From an uncultured Collinsella sp. (GTDB taxonomy: Bacteria; Actinomycetota; Coriobacteriia; Coriobacteriales; Coriobacteriaceae), in contig CAKTVB010000001.1 in the NCBI GenBank assembly GCA_934621295.1, positions 62,001 to 126,000 of the forward strand: a stretch of 64,000 nucleotides of DNA. The letters run 5' to 3'. This document shows positions 56,968 through 64,000 of this stretch, piece after piece. Under the pieces are notes generated by a model that was given only the letters and a program-made list of their open reading frames with translations, was not told the DNA's origin and did no database searches. Position 1 is the stretch's first letter; each line of letters begins with the position of its first letter. Both the position numbers and the translations under genes were made by a program.

Positions 56968-59376
56968 CTAGTTTCGTCCGTGGTCGCGCTCGTGCTCACG
57001 AAGCTCGGCCTGACGCGCGCTGATGGCGGCGTCGTCCATGCCGGCAAGGCGCATGGCGTCCTCGATGCGATGGCGCTTGACGATATAGCAATGATGAATG
57101 CGTTTGTTGCGCGCAAAGTCCTCGGGGATGGTCTGCTCGGTGATGTCGGTGAGCACCACGCCAGCGCGCGCCAGGGCTTCCGTATCGGGCTTGAACGTGC
57201 GGAGATTGCACGAGAAGATGGCCTCGCCTTCACGCGTGAGCAAGCGCGAGATGCCTACGATAAGGTCTACGTGGTCGCGCTGAACATCCCAGGTGCGGCG
57301 TCCCATCTTCGAGGAATTGGAGAACGTGGGCGGATCGCAGAAGATCAGATCCCAGCGGTTGTCGGTCTGACGCTGCTCGCGAATCCATGCCAAGACGTCG
57401 TCGCGCACGAAGTAATGGTTGGAGCCGGTAAAGCCGTTTTGGCGCATGTTGCGCTCGGCCCAGTCCAAATAGGTGTTGGAGAGGTCGACGGTAACCGTTT
57501 CCTCCACGCCTGCATCGGCTGCATAGCAGGTGGCGGTGCCGGTGTAGGCAAAGAGGTTGAGGAACCAACGCGCCTTCTTGGCATGCTCGCGCACCAGTCC
57601 TCGTGTGACACGGTGGTCAAGGAAGATGCCGGTGTCAAGGTAATCGTCGAAGTTAACCGTGAAGGTGAGGCCGCCTTCCTGAATATTGGGAAGCGTCGGG
57701 TCATTGAGCATGTCGCGCTTGGGTGCACCTGCGCCCTTGCCGCCCTTGTTACCGCGCGGCCCCTGGGCATATTGCGAGCCGCCGCGCGAGCGCGTACGCG
57801 CACGGGTGGCAACGTGGCTGGCGGGAACATCGAGCACTGCGGGAGCGATGGCGAGGATGTCCATCAGGCGTGCCTGGGCGAGCTCGGGGTCGACGCTCTT
57901 GGGGGCGGCGTACTCGGCCACGACAAGCCAACGGCCAGGCGTATCCGGCGCACCTTCGTAAAGGTCGATGGCTGCGGCGTAGTCGGGGAGATCGGCGTCG
58001 TAGACGCGATAGCAGGTGACGCCCTCGCGCTTGGCCCAGCGGCGGCGCTGCTTTGCCACCTTGCGCAAACGGGCGGCAAACTGGTCGGACTCGGGGATAA
58101 GTACGGGGATGCGCGCACCATCGGCTACCTCGACGGTCACCTGATTCGCATCTGCCTCGTCGGCCTGTGCGCGCGTGGCGGGGTCGAAGTACATGAGCGA
58201 GGCGTCTTCGTTATTGGGCTTGATGGTGAGCGTGCGAGCGGGAGAGAAGCCCAGGCTGCGGCAGACGATCGTGTCGCGCGCGAGCACAACGCAGGGCAGG
58301 TGCTCGAGCAGCTCGTCACGTGTGATGTTGTCGAGGAGCTTGAGGGCACGCGAGGTGTCGGTTGGGGCGATGTCGGTGGTATCGGCGACAACCATGCCGC
58401 GAGCGGGAAGCGATGCGCGGCGGATTCCCAGCTTGGCGACGATCTTCTGTGCGTTGGGAGGCATGGTGGCCACGTATTGGGAGAGTCCAGCGGCGGCGAG
58501 GACGCGCTGCGTAGCCGAGACGGCCGCGGCGTCTACATCGGTGGCGATGATGCGACAATGGCGCTCGCTTGCGCGCTCGGCACGGCCGTCGGCCTCGTCG
58601 AGAAGCGCTTCCCAGGCTTGCTCGTCATGCAGGCGCCAGCCCATAAAGCCCCATCGCTCGCGCAAGAGGCCCGGGGCGCGGTCGAGAAGCTGCTGAGTTG
58701 CCTCGAGTACCAGGCCACCGCCCGCACAGCAGGCGTCGACAAAGACAAGTGGTCCCGCGCTCTCGGCGTCCTCGCCCTCACCGGGGGTCTCGGCACACAG
58801 TGCAGACCATCCGCCCTGCGCGAGAGCGAGGGCAGCGTAATCGGGGCGAAGTACGTGATGAGTGGCATCGCCATGGGTTGCCCCGCGGGGAAGGCGACGG
58901 AACAGCGCATCACCCGAAAGGTCGAGATGCAGACTGGCCCGGTCGTTGCGGATGGACAGGGCGATGCGCGCGCCGGGGTTTTCGGTATCGACGTTGGGGC
59001 GAGCGCCGGTGGCCTCAAGCAGGCGGTCGCAGATGGCGTCTTTTACGCGCAGGGCGCTAAAGCGGGTGTTGCGCAGGTTGTCGTTGGTGCCGCGAGCGGT
59101 GACGGCGATAGTGACGCCTTCGGCCAGGACCTCTTCCCAGGCAATCTCGCGCGTACCGGCATAGAGGGCATCAGCGTCGCGGGCGTCAAAGCGATCGATG
59201 ACCACCAGGATACGGCTGGCCAGGCGCGACCACAGGCAGGCGCGCTCGCCGTCGATGACCTGGCCCGTAAACGAAACGCGGCCCTTGAGCTTGCGCACCT
59301 GCGCGAGACACAGGGCGTTCAACTCATCGGCAAGGGCGTCTTCAAAACCGGTAGGACAGCTGGCAAAGAATTCCAT
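56968..59376 (-). CDS. RlmKL-like 23S rRNA methyltransferase with decayed N-terminal active site
   Basis: About 802 residues from the ATG at 59374-59376 (GAAAGG 8 bases upstream). The N-terminal half has the THUMP and RlmL layout (FFASCPTGFEDALADELNAL, RFDARDADALYAG..., RGTNDNLRNTRFSALRVKDAI), but its SAM motif is DACCAGGGLVLEAT rather than DPxCGSGT, and the NPPYG catalytic motif is replaced by ADTTDIAP. The C-terminal half is RlmK-like: LDHRVTRGLVREHAKKARWFLNLFAYTGTATCYAADAG and LIFCDPPTFSNSS, a normal DPP motif for m7G2069. So the m2G2445 activity is probably lost and RlmK kept. It is in the E. coli bifunctional RlmKL arrangement (702 residues), with a Gly/Arg-rich insert (about 555-585). 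Confidence 0.85.
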   Translation of the reverse strand: MEFFASCPTGFEDALADELNALCLAQVRKLKGRVSFTGQVIDGERACLWSRLASRILVVIDRFDARDADALYAGTREIAWEEVLAEGVTIAVTARGTNDNLRNTRFSALRVKDAICDRLLEATGARPNVDTENPGARIALSIRNDRASLHLDLSGDALFRRLPRGATHGDATHHVLRPDYAALALAQGGWSALCAETPGEGEDAESAGPLVFVDACCAGGGLVLEATQQLLDRAPGLLRERWGFMGWRLHDEQAWEALLDEADGRAERASERHCRIIATDVDAAAVSATQRVLAAAGLSQYVATMPPNAQKIVAKLGIRRASLPARGMVVADTTDIAPTDTSRALKLLDNITRDELLEHLPCVVLARDTIVCRSLGFSPARTLTIKPNNEDASLMYFDPATRAQADEADANQVTVEVADGARIPVLIPESDQFAARLRKVAKQRRRWAKREGVTCYRVYDADLPDYAAAIDLYEGAPDTPGRWLVVAEYAAPKSVDPELAQARLMDILAIAPAVLDVPASHVATRARTRSRGGSQYAQGPRGNKGGKGAGAPKRDMLNDPTLPNIQEGGLTFTVNFDDYLDTGIFLDHRVTRGLVREHAKKARWFLNLFAYTGTATCYAADAGVEETVTVDLSNTYLDWAERNMRQNGFTGSNHYFVRDDVLAWIREQRQTDNRWDLIFCDPPTFSNSSKMGRRTWDVQRDHVDLIVGISRLLTREGEAIFSCNLRTFKPDTEALARAGVVLTDITEQTIPEDFARNKRIHHCYIVKRHRIEDAMRLAGMDDAAISARQAELREHERDHGRN

Positions 59377-59500
59377 GGCGTATGCCTTTCGCAATCAATG
59401 TGTTCCGGCACATTATCGCATGGATGGCAAGCGGAGCAGGCCGCTTCGCAAAGGCTGCATCGCGTCCGTTTCATATGAAAAAGGGCTGTCGATTGCTCGG

Positions 59501-59587
59501 CTATCTTATAAAAAAGTTAATTTCTATAAGATAGGACCGATTTTTGCGCCGCTATTTTATAAAAATGGCGATTTTTATAAAATAGCG
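59501..59587. promoter_or_regulatory. Tandem A+T-rich palindromes, operator-like
   Basis: Two inverted repeats of related sequence lie in the 337-base divergent gap between the RlmKL-like gene and the flavin reductase gene. Site 1: CTATCTTATA (59501-59510) and TATAAGATAG (59525-59534). Site 2: CGCTATTTTATAAAAA (59550-59565) and its exact complement (59572-59587), loop 6. Both share CTATnTTATA half-sites, and their centres are about 51 bases apart. They are the only A+T-rich stretch here and suit a dimeric repressor binding twice. No protein is known to bind them. Confidence 0.55.
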
Positions 59588-59713
59588 GGCTTCAAGTGAG
59601 GTCTAAAGATGAAAAGTGGCCCTTGTGGCCATTCTGCTTCTTACGGTTGCGCGTGCCCGCATGCGGGCATAAGAGTTCTACATAGCGGGCTCTATGCTGG
59701 GAGGTTGGCGCGT

Positions 59714-60217
59714 ATGGATAAGACGGCGTTTTTCACGATGACGAGCGGTCTGTATGTGGTGAGTGCCGCGGCGGGCGATCGCAAGGCGGGATGCGTGGTC
59801 AACACGGCGGTGCAGGTGACATCCAGTCCTGCGCGCATTTCGGTTGCGGTGAATAAGGAGAACTTCACCGCAGGCGTGATCGCCGATGCCGGCGCCTTTG
59901 CCGTGACGGTTATCGATCGGACGGCGGACATGATTTACATCGGCAACTTTGGCTTCCGTACCTCGGCGAACTTCGATAAGTTCGAACGCTACGAGGAGCG
60001 CCAGACCGCTCTTGGTGCGCCCTACGTGCCCGAGCATGCAACGGCGTTGTTCTCGTGCCGTCTGGTAGAAACAGTCGACGTGGGTACGCACCTGCTTTTT
60101 ATCGGCGAGGTCGAGGACGCACAAAAGCTTTCCGACGAGACCCCACTCACCTATGACTACTACCACAAGGTTCTCAAGGGAAAGACGCCGCCCAAGGCGT
60201 CCTCGTATATCGAGTAG
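59714..60217 (+). CDS. Flavin reductase / flavoredoxin-family protein
   Basis: 167 residues from the ATG at 59714 (GGGAGG upstream). It has the split-barrel FMN-binding pattern: FFTMTSGLYVVSAAAGDRKAGCVVNTAVQVTSSPARISVAVNKENFTAGVI (about 6-56), then FAVTVIDRTADMIYIGNFGFRTSANFDKFE and TALFSCRLVETVDVGTHLLFIGEVEDAQ. Flavoredoxin-type members bind FMN and move electrons in anaerobes. It lies just downstream of the tandem palindromes, so it may be the regulated gene. The partner is unknown. Confidence 0.9.
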   Translation: MDKTAFFTMTSGLYVVSAAAGDRKAGCVVNTAVQVTSSPARISVAVNKENFTAGVIADAGAFAVTVIDRTADMIYIGNFGFRTSANFDKFERYEERQTALGAPYVPEHATALFSCRLVETVDVGTHLLFIGEVEDAQKLSDETPLTYDYYHKVLKGKTPPKASSYIE

Positions 60218-60247
60218 GGATTGAGTCAAAGCGGCATCAAGCAAAAT

Positions 60248-60278
60248 CGGCCCGCACGCTCTTGGAACGTGCGGGCCG
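60248..60278. terminator. Bidirectional terminator between flavin reductase and xpt
   Basis: CGGCCCGCACG (60248-60258) pairs perfectly with CGTGCGGGCCG (60268-60278) across a 9-base loop. The two genes converge. Confidence 0.8.
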
Positions 60279-60312
60279 ATGCCATTATCACAGGGGATTA
60301 TGGCGCGATACG

Positions 60313-60891
60313 CTACGCGAAAACGATCTCTCCGGTCTTGGGATCCATGCTGTCAACGATGGCGAGGGACTCCACCTGGTAGCCGCGCTCGCGGAGCTCT
60401 TTGCCGCCGGGCTGGAAGCCCTTTTCGATGGCGATGCCGATGCCCTCGACGATGACGCCGGCCTCTTCGCAGATCTCGAGCAGGCCATTCAGAGCACAGC
60501 CCATGGCCAGGAAGTCGTCGATGATGATGACATGCTCGCCGGGGTTGAGGAAGCGCTTGGCAACGATGACGTTGTAGACGCGGTTCTTGGTAAAGCTCCT
60601 GATCTCCGTGCGGTACTGCTCGCCATCTAGGTTCGTGGATTCGGTCTTGCGCGCAAAGACCACAGGCACGCTATTAAAGTGCTGGGACGCAACGCAGGCG
60701 ATGCCGATGCCGGAGGTTTCGATCGTCAAGATCTTGTCGACGCGCTTGCCCTCAAACAGGCGTGCCCACTCGGCGCCCATCTGGTCATACAGCGACACGT
60801 CGCACTGGTGGTTGAGGAAGTTGTCGACTTTCAGGACGTTGCCCTCACGGACGATGCCGTCCTTACGAATGCGGTCTTCGAGCTCCTTCAT
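60313..60891 (-). CDS. xpt: Xanthine phosphoribosyltransferase
   Basis: 192 residues from the ATG at 60889-60891 (GGAGG 6 bases upstream). It begins [31 protein letters not shown], the Xpt start, with [32 protein letters not shown] and the PRPP loop [11 protein letters not shown]. It makes XMP from xanthine and PRPP. Gram-positive xpt is often under a purine riboswitch, but I do not find that motif in the 200 bases upstream. With ade (52822) it supports purine salvage. Confidence 0.95.
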   Translation of the reverse strand: MKELEDRIRKDGIVREGNVLKVDNFLNHQCDVSLYDQMGAEWARLFEGKRVDKILTIETSGIGIACVASQHFNSVPVVFARKTESTNLDGEQYRTEIRSFTKNRVYNVIVAKRFLNPGEHVIIIDDFLAMGCALNGLLEICEEAGVIVEGIGIAIEKGFQPGGKELRERGYQVESLAIVDSMDPKTGEIVFA

Positions 60892-61035
60892 GTATGTCCT
60901 CCAGATGACGAGCGCGTGGAAATGATTGTTCACCATATTGCCACGTCTGAGGCGCAGGGCATACCCGCAGGGTGTTCATTCACCTACACGCCATGAAGCA
61001 GTGGTGCAAGCTGGGCCCGATGTACCGCTATGAAA

Positions 61036-61073
61036 ATGGCCGCCCAACACGCGCAAGGCGGTTGGGCGGCCAT
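61036..61073. terminator. Terminator after the minus-strand ABC genes
   Basis: ATGGCCGCCCAA (61036-61047) pairs perfectly with TTGGGCGGCCAT (61062-61073) across a 14-base loop, on the 3' side of the ABC exporter pair. Confidence 0.75.
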
Positions 61074-61104
61074 CCGGGAACGCCATATACAGGGAGAAGA
61101 AGCG

Positions 61105-63021
61105 CTACTCCAGCTCGAAGGCTCCCGTGTAGAGCTGGTAGTAGTAACCGCGCTTGGCAATGAGCTCGTCGTGGTTGCCGCGCTCGATGACGCGGCCGTG
61201 TTCCAGGCAGATGATCACATCGGAGTTGCGCACGGTGGAAAGACGGTGGGCAATCACAAACGTGGTGCGGCCATTCATGAGGGCATCCATGCCGCGCTGC
61301 ACGATGGCCTCGGTGCGCGTATCGATGGAGCTCGTGGCCTCGTCCAGAATCATCGCGGGGGGATCGGCTACCGCGGCGCGCGCGATAGAGATCAGCTGGC
61401 GCTGGCCCTGGGATAGCTGGGCACCGTTGCCCGAGAGCATGGTGTTATAGCCCTTCGGCAGGCGGGTGATGAAGTCGTGCGCGCCCGCGAGCTTGGCGGC
61501 GGCGATGCACTCCGCGTCGCTGGCGTCGAGATTGCCGTAGCGGATGTTGTCCATCACAGATCCAGTGAACAGGTTCACGTCCTGCAGCACCACGCCCAAG
61601 CTTCGACGCAGGTCTGCCTTGCGAATCTTGTTGATGTTGATGCCGTCGTAGCTGATCTTGCCGTCAGCGATGTCGTAGAAGCGGTTGATGAGGTTGGTGA
61701 TGGTGGTCTTGCCGGCACCGGTTGCGCCCACGAAGGCGACCTTCTGGCCAGGCTTGGCAAAGACACTCACGTCGTGCAGCACCTCGCGATTCGGCGTGTA
61801 GCCAAAGTCAACATGGTCCATACGAACGTCGCCGCGCAGTTCTTCGTAGGTAATGGTGCCGTCATGGTGCGGGTACTTCCAGGCCCACAGACCGGTGTGC
61901 TTGTCGGTCTCGACGAGCTGGCCGGTAGCGCGGTCGCGCTCGGCATTTACCAGCGTGACGTAGCCCTCGTCGGCCTCGGGCTCCTCATCGATGAGCTCAA
62001 AGATGCGGTCGGCGCCGGCAAGGCCCATGACCACGGCGTTGATCTGCTGCGAGATCTGGCCGATCTGTCCGCAGAACTGCCTGGTCATGTTGAGGAACGG
62101 CACTACGACGGCGATGGAGAGCGCGGTGCCGGAGATGGAGAGGTTCGGCACGCCCAGCGCCAAGAAAATGCCGCCGGCCAGTGCGACCAGCACGTAGAGC
62201 AGGTTGCCCAGGTTCATGAGGATGGGCATGAGGATGTTGGCGTACATGTTGGCCTTCTGCGAGACCTCGAAGAGCTTCTCGTTGCGCTCGTCGAAATCGG
62301 CCTCGGCGGCGGACTCGTGGCAGAACGCCTTGACGACCTTCTGGCCGTTCATGACTTCCTCGATGTGGCCCTCGACTACGCCGAGCTCGGTCTGCTGGGC
62401 GATGAAGAAGCGCGCGGAGTTGGAGCCCAAGAGCTTGGTCATAAGGGCCATAAAGGCAACGCCGGCGATAATCACCAAGCACATCCAGACGGAGTAGTAC
62501 AGCATGATGAAGAGCACCGTAACGATGATGATGCTCGTCATGAGCAGGTTGGGCAGCGACTGGCTGATCATCTGACGCAGCGTGTCGATATCGTTGGTGT
62601 AGTGCGACATGATGTCGCCGCGCTGGTGCGTATCGAAGTAGCGGATTGGCAGGTCCTGCATGCAGTTGAACATTTTTTCGCGCAGCTTCTCGAGCGAGCC
62701 CTGCGTGACGACGGCCATCGCGCGGTTCCAGAAGAGCGCAGAGAGCACGCCGACGGCATAGATGCAGCCAAGCGTTACGACCAGGTTCAAGATCTGCGGA
62801 CGAGCGGCCTCCCAGTCGCCGGACTGCCATGAGGTGCTGATGATCTCGAGGGCGCGCTGCAAGAAGGTGGGGCCGATGGCGTTGATGACGGCGCAAGCGA
62901 TGACGCCAAGCGTCACCAGGGGCAGAAGCACGGGATAGAACGAGAAGAGCGTCTTGATAAGACGGGAGAACGTGCCGGGCTTGCGGTTCTTGGCGCGCTC
63001 GGCGGTAGTCGCCTTACTCAT
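61105..63021 (-). CDS. ABC exporter subunit with intact ATP site (second heterodimer)
   Basis: 638 residues. Six-span exporter domain (about 25-330), then the nucleotide-binding domain after an insert of about 40 residues: Walker A GATGAGKTT, Q-loop GVVLQDVNLFTG, signature QLSQGQRQLI and Walker B MILDEATSSIDTRTE with catalytic Glu. The start ATG overlaps the end of the upstream partner gene by eight bases. It has the same division of roles as the pair at 43440-47087, which makes two heterodimeric exporters in the window. Substrate unknown. Confidence 0.93.
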   Translation of the reverse strand: MSKATTAERAKNRKPGTFSRLIKTLFSFYPVLLPLVTLGVIACAVINAIGPTFLQRALEIISTSWQSGDWEAARPQILNLVVTLGCIYAVGVLSALFWNRAMAVVTQGSLEKLREKMFNCMQDLPIRYFDTHQRGDIMSHYTNDIDTLRQMISQSLPNLLMTSIIIVTVLFIMLYYSVWMCLVIIAGVAFMALMTKLLGSNSARFFIAQQTELGVVEGHIEEVMNGQKVVKAFCHESAAEADFDERNEKLFEVSQKANMYANILMPILMNLGNLLYVLVALAGGIFLALGVPNLSISGTALSIAVVVPFLNMTRQFCGQIGQISQQINAVVMGLAGADRIFELIDEEPEADEGYVTLVNAERDRATGQLVETDKHTGLWAWKYPHHDGTITYEELRGDVRMDHVDFGYTPNREVLHDVSVFAKPGQKVAFVGATGAGKTTITNLINRFYDIADGKISYDGININKIRKADLRRSLGVVLQDVNLFTGSVMDNIRYGNLDASDAECIAAAKLAGAHDFITRLPKGYNTMLSGNGAQLSQGQRQLISIARAAVADPPAMILDEATSSIDTRTEAIVQRGMDALMNGRTTFVIAHRLSTVRNSDVIICLEHGRVIERGNHDELIAKRGYYYQLYTGAFELE

Positions 63022-64000
63022 GCGCCTCGCCTCCTTCCTTCTCTACGGCATCCATGGCAGGAGCCTGGGCCTCTTCGGTCATTTTGTTCTGCGAGGTGAA
63101 GGTCTCGCGGTAGATCTCGCTCGTCTTGAGCAGCTCGTCATGGTTGCCGATCTGCGCGATGCGGCCGCCCTCCATGACGATGATGCGATCTGCATCCTGC
63201 ACCGAGCTGATGCGCTGGGCAATGATGAGCTTGGTCGTGTTGGGCAGGTAGCTTGCCAGCCCTGCGCGAATCTTGGCGTCGGTCTTGGTGTCGACGGCGC
63301 TCGTGGAGTCGTCCAGGATCAAGACCTTGGGGTGACGCAGCAGAGCGCGCGCGATGCAGAGGCGCTGCTTCTGGCCCCCGGAAACGTTGGAGCCGCCCTG
63401 CTCGATCCAGGTGTCGTAGCCCTTGGGGAAGCCATCGATAAATTCGTCGGCGCAGGCAAGGTGCGCGGCTTCGCGGACTTCCTCATCGGTGGCGTTGGCA
63501 TCGCCCCAGCGTAGATTCTCGGCGATGGTGCCCGAGAACAGAACGTTTTTCTGCAGCACCATGGCTACCTGATGACGCAGGGCGTCCAGATCGTAGTTTC
63601 GAACATCGACGCCGCCTACGCGCACGGTACCCTCGGTGGCGTCGTACAGACGCGCGATGAGGTTCACGAGTGAGGATTTGGCCGAACCCGTGCCGCCGAT
63701 GATGCCGATGGTCTCGCCGCTCTTGATGTGCAGGTCGATGTTTTCCAGGGCTTGGCGCTCGGCGCGCGCGGAGTACTTAAAGCTCACGTGGTCGAAGTCG
63801 ATGGAGCCGTCGGCCACCTCGTGCACGGGCTCGGCGGGATCGGCGATCGTGGGCTCGGCGGCCAGCACCTCGGTAATACGGTGCGCCGATTCGTCGGCCA
63901 TGGTCACCATGACAAAAATCATCGACAGCTGCATCAGGCTCATCATAATCTGGAAGCCGTAGGTAAAGGTCGAGGACAGCTGGCCCACGTCGAACAACGT
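63014..64000 (-). CDS. ABC exporter subunit with degenerate ATP site (second heterodimer), cut by window edge
   Basis: About 328 C-terminal residues are present and the frame continues through the right edge, so the membrane domain is mostly outside. The visible part has the end of the membrane domain and the nucleotide-binding domain: Walker A GGTGSAKSS, Q-loop MVLQKNVLFSG, signature NVSGGQKQRLC and Walker B VLILDDSTSAVDTKTD. The DD in place of DE marks it as the degenerate-site partner of the downstream gene. The C-terminus is acidic (EEAQAPAMDAVEKEGGEAHE). The true start is not visible. Confidence 0.92.
   Translation of the reverse strand, partial: TLFDVGQLSSTFTYGFQIMMSLMQLSMIFVMVTMADESAHRITEVLAAEPTIADPAEPVHEVADGSIDFDHVSFKYSARAERQALENIDLHIKSGETIGIIGGTGSAKSSLVNLIARLYDATEGTVRVGGVDVRNYDLDALRHQVAMVLQKNVLFSGTIAENLRWGDANATDEEVREAAHLACADEFIDGFPKGYDTWIEQGGSNVSGGQKQRLCIARALLRHPKVLILDDSTSAVDTKTDAKIRAGLASYLPNTTKLIIAQRISSVQDADRIIVMEGGRIAQIGNHDELLKTSEIYRETFTSQNKMTEEAQAPAMDAVEKEGGEAHE

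Noticed and set aside
60892..61104. Purine or xanthine riboswitch upstream of xpt
   Set aside because: No TATA...GTTTCTACC-type loops or other purine riboswitch core found. The stretch shows only generic hairpin potential.

Overview
The window looks like chromosomal DNA from a high-G+C gut actinobacterium of the class Coriobacteriia, most likely Collinsella or a close relative. This is an inference from gene content and GTG/TTG start usage: a FabK-type fatty-acid operon, mannose-family PTS genes for an amino sugar acid, an Eggerthella-like Nramp-related transporter, and a small SRP RNA. I see no phage, plasmid, CRISPR array or complete insertion sequence.

Layout. 1-371: start of an RlmD/TrmA-type RNA methyltransferase (minus strand, cut by the window edge). 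639-10187: a complete type II fatty-acid synthesis operon, acpP-accB-accC-accD-accA-fabH-fabK-fabD-fabG-fabF-fabZ, closed by a MarR-family regulator that resembles FabT. 10396-12462: an EF-G paralogue whose G3 motif has lost the catalytic His, preceded by a nested hairpin leader. 12719-13102: an orphan IS3-type OrfA-like DNA-binding protein. 13557-20488: a sugar-acid region with a KdgT-like permease, a mannose-family PTS (EIIA, EIIB and a fused EIIC-EIID), DgaE- and DgaF-like enzymes and a GntR regulator. The predicted route is D-glucosaminate uptake with phosphorylation, deamination to KDGP, then cleavage to pyruvate and glyceraldehyde-3-phosphate.

20581-23373 (minus) is a 930-residue ABC importer polypeptide with two near-identical solute-binding domains, an Ig-like domain and the permease in one chain, with no ATPase gene nearby. 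23546-33552 holds murE, a DUF362 Fe-S protein, hemolysin III, a CBS-domain transporter, several small envelope proteins and two tandem polysaccharide-deacetylase paralogues, the first with every catalytic motif lost. 33945-37036 is an MgtE/CBS plus Nramp-related transporter pair behind a leader of about 290 nt. 37234-39478: DeoR, LemA and TetR genes. 39557-39931: tRNA-Ser(UGA) with a degenerate duplication of its 3' end and three tight hairpins between the copies.

39984-41732 is a TadA-glycerate kinase fusion. It is followed by a MalY/PatB-type aminotransferase, the SRP RNA, a heterodimeric ABC exporter, a small unknown protein, a flavodoxin, class II aldolase, an LTA-synthase-like sulfatase (minus), a nitroreductase, adenine deaminase, a Kup potassium transporter (minus), an RlmKL-like methyltransferase with a decayed N-terminal active site (minus), a flavin reductase, xanthine phosphoribosyltransferase (minus), and a second heterodimeric ABC exporter that runs off the right edge.

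The points most worth checking are the TadA-glycerate kinase fusion, the all-in-one ABC importer, the active/dead deacetylase pair, the leader before the Mg2+-type transporter pair, the tRNA-Ser duplication with its hairpins, and several palindromic elements (49226-49334, 59501-59587, 10322-10383). All functional statements come from reading motifs and context. No database search was possible.
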